Shown piece after piece: positions 7,188 to 17,203 of a stretch of 64,000 bases of DNA (the stretch's first letter is position 1; every line of letters starts with the position of its first letter). Where the stretch lies: positions 930,001 to 994,000 of the forward strand of contig NZ_AP038804.1 in the NCBI RefSeq assembly GCF_047159865.1. Reading direction: 5' to 3'. Position numbers and translations under genes: made by a program. The notes beneath the pieces were generated by a model, which was given only the letters and a program-made list of their open reading frames with translations, did not search any database and was not told the origin of the DNA. Source of the stretch: JAIOSF01 sp047159865. Lineage in GTDB: Bacteria; Campylobacterota; Campylobacteria; Campylobacterales; Arcobacteraceae.

Positions 7188-9125
7188 TTATCTTAAATCA
7201 CTAAACACTAATACTAAGACCAATAGCATCAAAATACCAAGTCCCATCCATTTTAAAGCACTTGATAAATTTCCATTTTGCATAGAAGTTCCTATATTAG
7301 CACCATTTACTATTCTACTAGCTATACTATCTACTAAACTATCTATGATTCTGATATCTATAACTTTCCATGAAATTTTTGAAAGTGCTTTATATATTTT
7401 CGTAACAACAACATCCCAAAAATGTGGTAAATAATACTGGTTTGCTAACAGTTTATAAATAAAATTATTTTCAAATTCACTCCCATAATATTCACCATCT
7501 TTTTTATATTTAAAAATAGCAAAAGCTATCCCACTCAATGCGATTGCTGTTGTAACTGCTATAAGTGTATAAAAAGTTGCTGTACTTACATGTACATTTA
7601 ACTCAGGTAAAATCTTTGTAACCATTTGAGAGAATTCATGCTCAAACCACCCTGCACTTATAGCTAATATTGCAAGTGGTATCATCGCAGCAATAACATA
7701 AAAATATGTTTCATGAGGATGTTTTGTTTCATGGTTATATTTCTCTTCTCCATAAAATACATACATGATAAGTCTAAACGAATAAAATGCAGTCAGTCCA
7801 GCAGTAAGCCATAAAACAGCCCATAAAATATATGAATGCGTTCCAAAAGCAACTTCAAGAATCAAATCTTTTGAGAAAAAACCAGCAAGTGGATAGATAC
7901 CAGCAAGTGCTATAGATGCTATTGTCATAATAAGTGCTGTTTGTGGCATATGTTTTTTTAATCCACCCATTTTTTTAATATTTATCTCGTCACCCATAGC
8001 ATGCATAACATTTCCTGCACCTAAGAATAATACTGATTTGAAAAAAGCATGAGTTGCCAGATGAAATAGTGCTACCCAATAAGCACCAAGTCCAACAGCT
8101 ACAAACATATATCCAAGTTGTGAAAGAGTAGAAAATGCAATAATCTTTTTCATATTTGTAGCTACAAGGGCCATAGAAGCAGCTGCAATAGCTACAAACG
8201 CACCAAGTACAGCTATAAAATATCCAACTTCAGGAACAATTGAAAATATCTCATTTGTTCTTATTACTAAATACACCCCAGCTGTTACCATCGTAGCTGC
8301 ATGAATCAAAGCAGAAACAGGAGTAGGGCCTTCCATTGCATTTGCTAACCAAGTATTAAAAGGAAATTGTGCTGATTTTCCCATAGCACCTATAAATAAT
8401 AGGATTGCTATGATTACTATTGTTTCATGACTTAGTCTTGAAATATGTGCAAAAATCTCATCATATTGTAAAGTTCCTATATTCCAAAAAATCATAAATA
8501 TACCAATGAGTATTGCTAAATCAGCAACTCTATTCATGATAAAAGCTTCATTTGCAGCCCATGAAGGGGAGATAGCTGAATGTGGTGAAAGTGTAGAGTA
8601 TGGTGACCGCTTTAAATCTTTTGATTTTTCCACATCTTTTTTATGATACCAAAACCCAATCAATCCCCAAGAACATAAACCAACACCTTCCCAACCTATA
8701 AAAAGTCCTACAAAGTTATCTGACATTACTAGTATCATCATTGAAAAAACAAATGCTGATAACCATGCAAAAAATCTATTGAAACTTCTATCATTGTCCA
8801 TGTATCCTATAGAATGAATATGTACCATTGTTGATACAAGTGTAACCACAACCATCATCACTATACTTATTTGATCGACTACAAATCCAAAAGGAATATT
8901 GACATTTCCAAGAACAATCCAATCTTTTAAATTTACAGTAACCGAATTTTCTGTAGTGTACACATAATACAGTAAATGAATAGAAGCATAGAAAGAAACA
9001 GCAATAAGTAAAGATGTCAAAATACCAATAAAAAGTTTCTTTTGACTATTTGCAAAAAGTGTAGCAATCAAAGAACCAAGAAGTGGAGCAAATAATGCAA
9101 TATATAAATATTGTTCCATCATCAT
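7188..9125 (-). CDS. nuoL: NADH-quinone oxidoreductase subunit L
   Basis: This is the distal proton-pumping subunit, 645 residues. WEGVGLCSWGLIGFWY, AQFPFNTWLANAMEGPTPVS and MKKIIAFSTLSQLGYMFVAV are NuoL signatures. The C-terminal part includes the region that forms the long lateral helix in NuoL. Compared with E. coli NuoL it carries a Ser/Pro-rich stretch (SPYSTLSPHSAISPSWAAN) between TM segments, where most homologues are shorter. The ATG overlaps the nuoK stop by 4 bases. Confidence 0.97.
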   Translation of the reverse strand: MMMEQYLYIALFAPLLGSLIATLFANSQKKLFIGILTSLLIAVSFYASIHLLYYVYTTENSVTVNLKDWIVLGNVNIPFGFVVDQISIVMMVVVTLVSTMVHIHSIGYMDNDRSFNRFFAWLSAFVFSMMILVMSDNFVGLFIGWEGVGLCSWGLIGFWYHKKDVEKSKDLKRSPYSTLSPHSAISPSWAANEAFIMNRVADLAILIGIFMIFWNIGTLQYDEIFAHISRLSHETIVIIAILLFIGAMGKSAQFPFNTWLANAMEGPTPVSALIHAATMVTAGVYLVIRTNEIFSIVPEVGYFIAVLGAFVAIAAASMALVATNMKKIIAFSTLSQLGYMFVAVGLGAYWVALFHLATHAFFKSVLFLGAGNVMHAMGDEINIKKMGGLKKHMPQTALIMTIASIALAGIYPLAGFFSKDLILEVAFGTHSYILWAVLWLTAGLTAFYSFRLIMYVFYGEEKYNHETKHPHETYFYVIAAMIPLAILAISAGWFEHEFSQMVTKILPELNVHVSTATFYTLIAVTTAIALSGIAFAIFKYKKDGEYYGSEFENNFIYKLLANQYYLPHFWDVVVTKIYKALSKISWKVIDIRIIDSLVDSIASRIVNGANIGTSMQNGNLSSALKWMGLGILMLLVLVLVFSDLR

Positions 9126-9427
9126 CCTTTCATACTTGTAAGTGTTGTCAAGTCAATATTATTGTGTTTTTTATACCATAAAACTAAAAGTCCTAAACCA
9201 ATAGCCACTTCACTAGCAGCGACAGCTATGATAAAAAATGCAAAAATTTGACCTGTTAAATCTTCATGAAATTTTGAAATTGCAGCCATCCCAATATTTA
9301 CGGCGTTGAGCATAATTTCTGTAGAGAAAAACAACATTAAAAGGTTTGTTCTTCTAAAGACTCCAAACATCCCTATCATAAAAATAATAGTACTTAATAT
9401 TAAATAGTCATTTAAAGTTATACTCAT
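9122..9427 (-). CDS. nuoK: NADH-quinone oxidoreductase subunit K
   Basis: This small 101-residue membrane subunit (MrpC-like) has three TM helices. The conserved buried glutamates lie in STEIMLNAVNIG (TM2) and AASEVAIGLGLLV (TM3). It helps form the fourth proton path of complex I. The gene overlaps both neighbours by 4 bases (nuoJ stop, nuoL start), showing translational coupling. Confidence 0.97.
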   Translation of the reverse strand: MSITLNDYLILSTIIFMIGMFGVFRRTNLLMLFFSTEIMLNAVNIGMAAISKFHEDLTGQIFAFFIIAVAASEVAIGLGLLVLWYKKHNNIDLTTLTSMKG

Positions 9428-10011
9428 TTCTCATCCTTTACTATACTCTTACTATCAATGCTATCATCACTTAGCTCTGTTTGTGAAATATCCATTTTTT
9501 TACCAGATAAAATAATTCCACCTATCATAGCAACAAGTAACATCACAGCAGCAACTTCAAAAGGTACTAAATATTTTGTAAATAAAACTATTCCTATATC
9601 TTGCGTATTTCCATCAATTGTTCCGTATAATTCTGCAGCCATTCCTAGCGGATACTCTGCTGTTATATTTGCACCAATAATTGGAGCTGTAAAAATAAAT
9701 ACAACAATAAGAGCAATCATTCCTGTCAATACAAAAGTAAGCCTTGGGTTTTGATGATTTTCTTTTATCTCTTTCATTGAGTCAAAAAACATCATTCCAA
9801 AAGCATAGAGTGCCATCACAGCACCTGTATATACAACAATTTGCACAGCACCCAAAAACTCAGCACCAAGCAAAAAGAAAAATGCTGATATAAATATCAT
9901 TCCAGCTGCTAGTGAACTTAAAGCATAAAGTGCATTTTTTGTCATTACAGTTATGCTAAACATAGCTATTGTTAAAAAAGAAAATAGATAAAAAGCTACT
10001 ACTTCAAACAT
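9424..10011 (-). CDS. nuoJ: NADH-quinone oxidoreductase subunit J
   Basis: This 195-residue membrane subunit has five predicted TM helices. GAVQIVVYTGAVMALYAFG is the TM3 signature, which contains the pi-bulge region important for coupling. The acidic, polar C-terminal tail (after about residue 175) is cytoplasmic and ends in KSIVKDEK. It follows nuoI by 16 bases and overlaps nuoK by 4. Confidence 0.96.
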   Translation of the reverse strand: MFEVVAFYLFSFLTIAMFSITVMTKNALYALSSLAAGMIFISAFFFLLGAEFLGAVQIVVYTGAVMALYAFGMMFFDSMKEIKENHQNPRLTFVLTGMIALIVVFIFTAPIIGANITAEYPLGMAAELYGTIDGNTQDIGIVLFTKYLVPFEVAAVMLLVAMIGGIILSGKKMDISQTELSDDSIDSKSIVKDEK

Positions 10012-10027
10012 ATATTATCCTTCATAT

Positions 10028-10651
10028 TTAATATTCCAACGGTGTTTTTTTGATTCTAGCATCAGCATCTGGTGAAACTGCTCCAAAACCTTGATATTCT
10101 AACTGTTGTTGAAGTTCTGCAAATGGAGTCAAAATATCTTCTTTTAAAACAAAATGTTCTCTTTGTTCACTCGCATTTTCATATCTATCTCCATGAACTA
10201 TGGCTAACTCTGGACAAACTTCAGCACAATACCCACAAAAAATACATCGTCCTAAATTTATCGTATATTCTAAAACTTCTTTTCGTGACTCTTCATCTAT
10301 TTTAGTATCCATTCGAATACAGTTTGCTATACATATTTTTTCACATAATCCGCAGCCTATACATCTGTTTGTTCCACTTTCTAAAAGCGCTAGAAGTTTA
10401 TGTACCGCTCTATATCGAGGACTTATTGGAAGTTTTTCGATAGGGTATCTTGTATTATGTGATTCATTGTTAAAAATCACACCTCTTAAAATCTTAAAGG
10501 TGATCCCTAGTCCTTTAAAAAGTTCCAGACTAAAACCTCTGTCAAAAACTTGTTTAAATTTATCCCAGTTAGTTTTTGGATATTCTTCTATATCCATCAA
10601 AATATATTCCTGACTTCCTACATTTCTCTCTTTTAAATCTTGAAAACTCAT
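10028..10651 (-). CDS. nuoI: NADH-quinone oxidoreductase subunit I (2[4Fe-4S])
   Basis: This ferredoxin-like subunit carries clusters N6a and N6b between NuoG and NuoB. From the chosen start there are two CxxCxxCxxxC motifs: C97, C100, C103, C107 in CIGCGLCEKIC and C136, C139, C142, C146 in CIFCGYCAEVC. An upstream ATG at 10777 lies inside nuoH and is rejected. Two adjacent ATGs occur at 10654 and 10651. GGAG sits 2 bases before the first and 5 before the second, so the second is preferred. The product is 207 residues. The C-terminal extension of about 40 residues past the clusters is polar. Confidence 0.95.
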   Translation of the reverse strand: MSFQDLKERNVGSQEYILMDIEEYPKTNWDKFKQVFDRGFSLELFKGLGITFKILRGVIFNNESHNTRYPIEKLPISPRYRAVHKLLALLESGTNRCIGCGLCEKICIANCIRMDTKIDEESRKEVLEYTINLGRCIFCGYCAEVCPELAIVHGDRYENASEQREHFVLKEDILTPFAELQQQLEYQGFGAVSPDADARIKKTPLEY

Positions 10652-10659
10652 CATAGCTC

Positions 10660-11619
10660 CTATAAGATAACTAAAGCTGTTACTAAAATATTTAGTAACG
10701 CCAATGGCATGAGTATTTTCCAACACAGCCACATGAGCTGATCTGGTCTGATATGTGGCCACGAAGCTCTTGTCCATAAAAATAAAAATATTAAAAACAT
10801 CACTTTAAGAACAATAGCAATACCACCTGGTATAAACCAAAGATCGTTAAATCCACCTAAAAACATAAGTGCAGTTACAAATGAAACAGTAAAAAGGTTC
10901 GCATATTCCCCTATAAAAAACATTCCCCATCGTAGACCTGAATATTCCGTCGCATACCCAGCCACAACTTCTGCTTCATGTTCTAAAAGGTCAAACGGTG
11001 TTCTGTTTGTTTCGGCAAATGCTGCTATTAAAAACAATAAAAAAGCTAATGGTTGTGTAAAAATAAGCCAGTTTTGTACTCCCCCTGCTTGATAGTTATT
11101 TATATCAATCAAAGATAAACTTCCAACAAGCATCAAAGGTGCTAGCATAGAAAGTCCCGTCACAACTTCATAAGAAAGAAGCTGAATAGCAGTTCTAGCT
11201 CCCCCTAAGAGTCCCCATTTATTCGCTTGGGACATTCCACCTAAAAGTGGTCCATACAATCCAGTAGCCATCACACCCATTACAAATAATATACCAACAT
11301 TTATATCAGATACAATCATTCCAGGGAAAAATGGAACAGCTGTCATCGCTATAAAAGCTGTTGCTGCTGTAATAATTGGAGCAATCATAAAGATAACTTT
11401 GTTTGCATTTTGTGGAACAAAGTCCTCTTTTGTAAAAAGTTTGATACCATCACATAAAACTTGTAAAACTCCAAATGGTCCAACATGTACAGGTCCAGGT
11501 CGTCTTTGTATAAAAGCTAAAACTTTTCTCTCTATATAAGTTGTAAAACCAGCAAGTGCAGAAAATACTGCTAAGATGATTATACATTTTACAACTGTCA
11601 TGAGTATATCATTATCCAT
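10660..11619 (-). CDS. nuoH: NADH-quinone oxidoreductase subunit H
   Basis: This 319-residue membrane subunit lies at the junction of the two arms and forms part of the quinone chamber. ERKVLAFIQRRPGPVHVGPF is the highly conserved TM1-TM2 loop. ETNRTPFDLLEHEAEVVAGY is the conserved acidic loop lining the quinone site. About eight TM helices are visible. It begins 3 bases after nuoG. Confidence 0.97.
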   Translation of the reverse strand: MDNDILMTVVKCIIILAVFSALAGFTTYIERKVLAFIQRRPGPVHVGPFGVLQVLCDGIKLFTKEDFVPQNANKVIFMIAPIITAATAFIAMTAVPFFPGMIVSDINVGILFVMGVMATGLYGPLLGGMSQANKWGLLGGARTAIQLLSYEVVTGLSMLAPLMLVGSLSLIDINNYQAGGVQNWLIFTQPLAFLLFLIAAFAETNRTPFDLLEHEAEVVAGYATEYSGLRWGMFFIGEYANLFTVSFVTALMFLGGFNDLWFIPGGIAIVLKVMFLIFLFLWTRASWPHIRPDQLMWLCWKILMPLALLNILVTALVIL

Positions 11620-11622
11620 AAT

Positions 11623-14073
11623 CTACACCTTTCTTATTATTGCTTTTTCAAATCTATTTTTAAATAAACTTTTTGTATCTATTCTTTTATCAAAAGTTGG
11701 TACATACGATATCTCACCAACTAAATCTTTATCTACTTGAATATCTAAAATGATTGTATGACTATTGGCTCTTACTTCAACACTATCTCCATCTTGAACA
11801 TTTAGTTTTTCTTGTAAAGACGCAGATACATATAAAGCAACTTTTTCTTTTTGAAGAAGTCGTGCTATTGCTGTAAAGTCATTGAACTGATTGATAGGGT
11901 TTCCAGAATAAATGATATATTCATCTTCAGCTATTTCAAGTCTAGTTTGTTCATCTATGAGTTCAACATCTTGAATTTGAGACTCTACAGAGCTTATAGC
12001 ATAACCTCTATGCTCAACTCTATCATTTGTAAAATGATTTTCCAAATCATCAAAAGCTATACCTTTGAAAATCTCTTGCGTGTAATCAATCGTATGAGGA
12101 ACTTTATAATCTAAAAGCTCATTTGCTATATCATTTAAAGTATATCCATCGTATTGTATAGCTGCATTTGTAGGTACAAGATTTTTATCTATATTTACAA
12201 AAGTCCCCTCTTGTTGATTCAGTGGTGGCATATCAATATCTCCATCACCTAAAGCACTTAGCTCAAAATCTGCTTGGACATTATATCCTATAGTTTTTCC
12301 TATAGAGATAGCATCTAGTTCACACAATTGACTCACCCCTAAAGTATTTGTTTGAGTTGGTGAGATGATAACTTTAAAATTTGTATACTTTTCAACAAGC
12401 CCTGCTAACTTCGCTATTTTAGAAGCATTTGGGTGTTTGATACAATCTTCTCCGATAATGATAGAAAAAGTATCTTTTTTCAAAAGCATTGTTTCTATAG
12501 TTTCAAGAAGTGTCTCATCTGCTCCCATATCATCTAGAAGTCTTGTATAAGTATATTCAACATCTTGTGAAACTTTTTTAGGTACCATTTTGGTAACCTC
12601 TTTACTTTCACCTGTTTCTGCAGCAACAATAGTTTCTACTACTTTTTCTTTTATGGTTTCTACTACTGTTTTTGTACGCTCTTCTCTTTTTGAAGCTAAA
12701 TACTCTTCAATGTTTGCAGGTAAGTCTGTTGCAAATTGATCTAAAATAAAATATAAAATAGCATCTTCACTAAAAGGAATATTTGCTACAGTTTCTATAT
12801 TTTTTCCTTTTTTACCAAACCCTTCAATATGCTTATCTCCCATACTATGAAAGTACAAACCGGCACCTTTATTAATAGTAACTGCATTGTTAAAAGCATA
12901 TTTTGCAGCTGGTGCATCTGACTTGAGAAAAGATCCTACTGAAACTATGAAGTTACTATTGTGAATATCTTCTAGTTTTCCATTGTATAAACTCTGCCCT
13001 GTTACACTTGAATACTCTTGCATAAAACCTTGGAATCGTAAAGCATCATTATTGATAAGTTTGATTCCAGTTTTTTCTTTAAGTAGCTGTAATATTTTTG
13101 ACTCTTCATTGGTAATATATGAGTTGAAAACTATTGTTCCTGCATTTTTAAAAGCCTCAATAGTTTTATCAAAAGCCACCTCATCTTTTTTTGCACGGTT
13201 CACATAATCAAACCCAAATCGTGTAGCCCCATTTAAAGAAGTATAATGAGCATCATTGGTTACTCTGTAAATACTTTGCTCTTTATTTTGTACTATATTA
13301 GTATGTTTTACTTCATAATAAATAAGTGAACAATCAGAAGCATAAGGATTTGAAGCAGGTATTTTAGTAAGCTCCCAAGCATTTGACTTGTACTGAAAAT
13401 CATGACTCACTAAAGCCCCAACAGGACAAACAGAAATACACTCACCACAATCAATACACTTATCTTCCTCAAACCCAATAAGACTTTTGTTTAATTTATT
13501 CCACATAGAATAAGCATCTTTTGGCATACTTGCTTTATATTCAGCACTTAAAGTATCCGAACCTCTTTTTACAGTACTTAAAGCACTTGAGCCTATCATA
13601 TCTTTACAAACAGTCACACACTTTTCACATACAATACATAAACCTGGGTCATAATTCATCACGCCCCAATGTGCTGTAGGTCTATGTACATCCTTTACGC
13701 TATAGTGTTGTTCATCAACTTTCATATATAAGCTATAGTTTTGTAACTCACACTCTCCACTTTGATCACAAACACCACACTGTAAAGGATGATTTACATC
13801 ATATACTTCCATTATCGCTCGTCGTTCTTTTTCGATTGTTGGAGTATTTATAGAGATATTCATCCCATCTTTTACTTTTGCATTACATGAATATACCTGT
13901 TTCCCATCTGCTTCAACCAAACAAAGCCGACAAGCAAGAGTTGGTGAACATTTTGATTGGTAACAAATAGCTGGAATAAAAAGGTCATTTGCACGAGCAG
14001 TATTAAGTATAGATTCTCCCTCTTTTGCTTGACACTCTTTTCCATCAATTGTTACATTTACTAGAGTATCCAT
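11623..14073 (-). CDS. nuoG: NADH-quinone oxidoreductase subunit G
   Basis: This is the 816-residue iron-sulfur subunit of the peripheral arm. The N-terminal [2Fe-2S] domain has C37, C48, C51 and C63. The His/Cys cluster has H95, C99, C102 and C108. Two four-Cys sets follow at C146, C149, C152, C156 and C206, C209, C212, C216. The rest is a molybdopterin-oxidoreductase-like domain without cofactor motifs. The Cys set for the extra N7 cluster of some homologues is absent, and a Lys/Glu/Thr-rich insert occurs at about residues 470-500. It is preceded by two short genes instead of nuoE and nuoF. Confidence 0.96.
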   Translation of the reverse strand: MDTLVNVTIDGKECQAKEGESILNTARANDLFIPAICYQSKCSPTLACRLCLVEADGKQVYSCNAKVKDGMNISINTPTIEKERRAIMEVYDVNHPLQCGVCDQSGECELQNYSLYMKVDEQHYSVKDVHRPTAHWGVMNYDPGLCIVCEKCVTVCKDMIGSSALSTVKRGSDTLSAEYKASMPKDAYSMWNKLNKSLIGFEEDKCIDCGECISVCPVGALVSHDFQYKSNAWELTKIPASNPYASDCSLIYYEVKHTNIVQNKEQSIYRVTNDAHYTSLNGATRFGFDYVNRAKKDEVAFDKTIEAFKNAGTIVFNSYITNEESKILQLLKEKTGIKLINNDALRFQGFMQEYSSVTGQSLYNGKLEDIHNSNFIVSVGSFLKSDAPAAKYAFNNAVTINKGAGLYFHSMGDKHIEGFGKKGKNIETVANIPFSEDAILYFILDQFATDLPANIEEYLASKREERTKTVVETIKEKVVETIVAAETGESKEVTKMVPKKVSQDVEYTYTRLLDDMGADETLLETIETMLLKKDTFSIIIGEDCIKHPNASKIAKLAGLVEKYTNFKVIISPTQTNTLGVSQLCELDAISIGKTIGYNVQADFELSALGDGDIDMPPLNQQEGTFVNIDKNLVPTNAAIQYDGYTLNDIANELLDYKVPHTIDYTQEIFKGIAFDDLENHFTNDRVEHRGYAISSVESQIQDVELIDEQTRLEIAEDEYIIYSGNPINQFNDFTAIARLLQKEKVALYVSASLQEKLNVQDGDSVEVRANSHTIILDIQVDKDLVGEISYVPTFDKRIDTKSLFKNRFEKAIIRKV

Positions 14074-14885
14074 TACCCGTTTACCTTATTGATTTTTACT
14101 TGCTTAAATCTATATCCTACACTGTTTAAATTTTCCAATGGGAGTAAAGCTATTGTCCCTCGAATAGATTCATCTATTTTAAATATTTTGTTTGCTATTG
14201 TATTATCATAAGCAATAGTTACAGTGTCTTCATCTTTTATTTTTGCAGCCATAGCAAAAGAAGCACTTCCTCTTAAAATATCATCATTACCATTTGTAAT
14301 ATAGACAACAGATCCATTGTAAGTATCTATATTTGCAACTTCACTTAAAACAATCTCTTTATCGAGATTAATCTCTTTATCTTTTTTCAATAAAACTACA
14401 TTTACAGAGGAATACATATCAATAAATCGAATCAGATTGATTATATTTTCAAACTTGCTATGAGTATAAATATCATCACCAACAAGTAACAATATCTCTT
14501 TTTTATTTTCAAGTTTTTCAACTAAAAGTTCAAACTCCTCTTCACCTACACTACTCTCTCCACTTAAATTACCTATATCTAAATCTTCAATATAGTCTTG
14601 ATATTTTGTAGGTGACTTTTTCACTATAAAAGCTGCGAGTAAAGCTAAAACACCCTCTTCACTTCCTGCTTCATATTTGATATATTGTGTATATTTCTCT
14701 TGTAAAGAAACATCATCAATTGGGTGCATATAGATAAACTCTGTTTCATTTTTTGATACCATTCTCTCTATATATGCTTTTACTTTTGGATGATCAAGAG
14801 ATATTCTTGTACCGATACTAATAATAGCATCACTATTAAAATCCATAAAATTTTCTATTTGTATTTTATTACCATTCATAATCAC
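14073..14885 (-). CDS. NuoF-position subunit of epsilonproteobacterial complex I (not a true NuoF)
   Basis: The 270-residue product occupies the nuoF slot but has no FMN- or NADH-binding glycine motif and no C-terminal four-Cys cluster. It carries SDAIISIGTRISLDHPKVKA near residues 18-37 and a repeat of alternating hydrophobic strands. These look like a piece of the cofactor-less molybdopterin-type domain of NuoG. In Campylobacter and Helicobacter the corresponding protein (Cj1574c/HP1265 type) replaces NuoF, and electrons are thought to enter from flavodoxin or another donor rather than NADH. It overlaps nuoG by one base. The assignment is by position plus absence of NuoF motifs. Confidence 0.8.
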   Translation of the reverse strand: MIMNGNKIQIENFMDFNSDAIISIGTRISLDHPKVKAYIERMVSKNETEFIYMHPIDDVSLQEKYTQYIKYEAGSEEGVLALLAAFIVKKSPTKYQDYIEDLDIGNLSGESSVGEEEFELLVEKLENKKEILLLVGDDIYTHSKFENIINLIRFIDMYSSVNVVLLKKDKEINLDKEIVLSEVANIDTYNGSVVYITNGNDDILRGSASFAMAAKIKDEDTVTIAYDNTIANKIFKIDESIRGTIALLPLENLNSVGYRFKQVKINKVNG

Positions 14886-14887
14886 TC

Positions 14888-15157
14888 CTATTTAGGTTCG
14901 TTTGTTTCTTCTGTTGTCATCAGTTTTGGTTGTTCTTTTTTTACAACAAGTGTCCAGTCTACTTCATTAAATTTTATAGAATTCATCAAAGTCCAATTAT
15001 TCTCTTTTATACAGTCAGCTGATGCTTGAATACCTGAGAAATCTCCAATTTCAAACATAAAGATTGCATTTTCTCCCTCTTGTATTTCAGTATTCATCAA
15101 CTCAACCATTCTAGGTATAAAGTCATTTTTTAATTTTGTAAGATCAAATCGTTTCAT
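14888..15157 (-). CDS. NuoE-position subunit of epsilonproteobacterial complex I (not a true NuoE)
   Basis: This 89-residue protein lies between nuoD and the nuoF-position gene and overlaps nuoD by one base. It has no thioredoxin-like [2Fe-2S] Cys motif. Its only Cys is in ADCIKENNW. It matches in length and place the short Cj1575c/HP1264-type subunit found only in this phylum. That protein is thought to form, with its neighbour, an alternative electron-input module. The tail after residue 72 is charged and probably disordered. Confidence 0.8.
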   Translation of the reverse strand: MKRFDLTKLKNDFIPRMVELMNTEIQEGENAIFMFEIGDFSGIQASADCIKENNWTLMNSIKFNEVDWTLVVKKEQPKLMTTEETNEPK

Positions 15158-16383
15158 TATCTATCTACCTCACCAAATACAATATTTAAATTCCCTATAA
15201 TAGTCACAACATCTGCTAGCTGATGACCAGGTAATAAATCAGTTAATAATCCAGTATGCCAAAAGCTAGGCGCTCTACATTTGAGTTTGTAAGCATACGG
15301 TGTACCATCAGATACTATATAAAAACCTAACTCCCCTTTTGGCGATTCTGTTGCTACATACACTTCTCCAACAGGTGGACGCATACCTTGTGTCACTAAA
15401 ACAAAATGTTGCATTAAAGAGTAGTTTTGAGTCATCATCTCCTCTTTGGTACATGAGATATACTCTGGACTATGTGCCATAAGTTGTGTATCTGATGCTT
15501 CGTACATAGGGATAAGTTGTTTTAATATTTTTGAAGACTCATACATCTCTTGCATATAACATTTATATCGTCCATACGCATCACCCTTATCAGAAATAGG
15601 TATATCAAAATCAAGTTCACTGTAAAGTCCATAAGGAATCTCTTTTCTTAAGTCCCATTTTACTCCACTTCCTCGTAAAGCGACACCTGTTACACCCCAA
15701 GACTTAGCCATCTCTACAGGGATAACTCCTACATTTTCAAGACGCATTCTCCAAATTCTATTTTTGGTTAACAAACCTTCATAAATAGGGATTTGTGATT
15801 CTAAAGTTGTTATGAACTTTTCTAAGTCTTTTATCCAAGTGTTTGGTAAATCTAAAGGTACTCCACCAATTCGTACAGCACTATGAGTAAGTCTTGCTCC
15901 ACAATAATCTTCCATTAGGTCAAGTGCATATTCTCTTTCTCTAAAAGCATAGAGAAAAATAGACATAGCACCTACATCTAAAGCATGTGTTGCTAACCAA
16001 AAAAGATGAGAGATGATTCTATTGAGTTCTAAAAGCATTGTTCTTATAACTTCTGCTCGTCTAGGTGCTTCTATTCCCAATAGTTTTTCAACTGCAAGTG
16101 CATAACCATAGTTATTTGAAGTAGATGCAATATAATCCATTCGATCAGTAGTAGGTAAAAATTCATTATAGATCATATTTTCACCCATTTTTTCAACACC
16201 TCTATGTAAGTAGCCTACATCAGGAGAAGCTTTAGTAACCTCTTCACCTTGAAGCTCCAATATCAGTCTTAACTGCCCATGAGCTGAAGGGTGTTGTGGT
16301 CCAAAGTTTACAACCATTGTGTTGTCTTCTCTCTCGAAATTTATATTCTCAAAAAAAGGTCGTAACCTATTTGTTTGTTGCAT
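15157..16383 (-). CDS. nuoD: NADH-quinone oxidoreductase subunit D (49 kDa)
   Basis: This 408-residue, hydrogenase-large-subunit-like protein forms the quinone-reduction site with NuoB. FGPQHPSAHGQLRLILEL near the N-terminus and RMDYIASTSNNYGYA near residue 82 are family signatures. APSFWHTGLL and GEVDR are at the C-terminus. The Ni-binding cysteines of hydrogenases are absent, as expected. It is separate from nuoC, not fused as in E. coli, and starts one base after it. Confidence 0.98.
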   Translation of the reverse strand: MQQTNRLRPFFENINFEREDNTMVVNFGPQHPSAHGQLRLILELQGEEVTKASPDVGYLHRGVEKMGENMIYNEFLPTTDRMDYIASTSNNYGYALAVEKLLGIEAPRRAEVIRTMLLELNRIISHLFWLATHALDVGAMSIFLYAFREREYALDLMEDYCGARLTHSAVRIGGVPLDLPNTWIKDLEKFITTLESQIPIYEGLLTKNRIWRMRLENVGVIPVEMAKSWGVTGVALRGSGVKWDLRKEIPYGLYSELDFDIPISDKGDAYGRYKCYMQEMYESSKILKQLIPMYEASDTQLMAHSPEYISCTKEEMMTQNYSLMQHFVLVTQGMRPPVGEVYVATESPKGELGFYIVSDGTPYAYKLKCRAPSFWHTGLLTDLLPGHQLADVVTIIGNLNIVFGEVDR

Positions 16384-16384
16384 A

Positions 16385-17203
16385 TTATTTCCTCTTTTTT
16401 AAATCTACTTTTTTTATCTCATCAAATGGGGTAACCAGTCGTACTCCAAAAAGTTTCACTCCACCCTCTTCTTGATATCGGATAGGAGTATCAGGTTCAT
16501 TCCCCTCACTAACGGGCACACCTTTATCTACTTCATGCCCAAGGCGTGCAAACCTCGTAGTGTCGTATCTATCAACACAAGCTGAATCTCTTAACTCAGG
16601 TCCTATAGTATCTCTTGCATTTTTTCCAAAAATTTTATCTACTTCATACCAAGAAGCAGCCTCATCTCCATGCAATGGATATGTTTTTAGTAAAGGATGT
16701 CCTTGCCAGTCATCTGGAAGAAGAATTCTTTTAAGGTTTGGATGGTTTATAACCTTTACACCATACATATCATACATCTCTCGCTCACCCCAATCAGCCA
16801 TTCTAAATAATGATTCTATTGATTGAATCGATTCATCTTTTTTGATAAAAGTTTTTACTCGAACTCTTCTTTTTTTAGAAGTTGATAACATCTCATAAAC
16901 AATTTCAAAACCACCTCGTTTAGCTATATAATCTACGGCTGTTAACTCAATCATAAAATCATAGAAACAAATATCTTTTAAATGTTGTATAACTTTTACA
17001 TTTTCATTTGGATTGATGATCAAAATTAAATGGTCTAGCTCAATATAAGCATCTAAAACCTCTGTGATATTTTGAACACTTGATAACTCTTCAGTAAAAA
17101 CACTTTGTTGAACTTCTTTTCTAGGAACTGATGGTTTTACAAAAAATCTATCACTATGAAATGACTTTTTTTGCACATCGTTTTTAGGAGTATATTTTCT
17201 CAT
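16385..17203 (-). CDS. nuoC: NADH-quinone oxidoreductase subunit C (30 kDa)
   Basis: This 272-residue structural subunit of the peripheral arm carries the family signature ADWGEREMYDMYGV at residues 136-149, followed by HPNLKRILLPDDWQGHPL. An N-terminal extension of about 35 polar residues and a C-terminal extension of about 70 residues (after GDEAASWYE) go beyond the core domain. The extensions are usual for this phylum. The ATG directly follows the nuoB stop. Confidence 0.96.
   Translation of the reverse strand: MRKYTPKNDVQKKSFHSDRFFVKPSVPRKEVQQSVFTEELSSVQNITEVLDAYIELDHLILIINPNENVKVIQHLKDICFYDFMIELTAVDYIAKRGGFEIVYEMLSTSKKRRVRVKTFIKKDESIQSIESLFRMADWGEREMYDMYGVKVINHPNLKRILLPDDWQGHPLLKTYPLHGDEAASWYEVDKIFGKNARDTIGPELRDSACVDRYDTTRFARLGHEVDKGVPVSEGNEPDTPIRYQEEGGVKLFGVRLVTPFDEIKKVDLKKRK

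Noticed and set aside
10651..10777. 42-residue N-terminal extension of nuoI from ATG 10777
   Set aside because: It lies inside nuoH in another frame; tandem ATGs with GGAG at 10651-10654 give the standard NuoI start.
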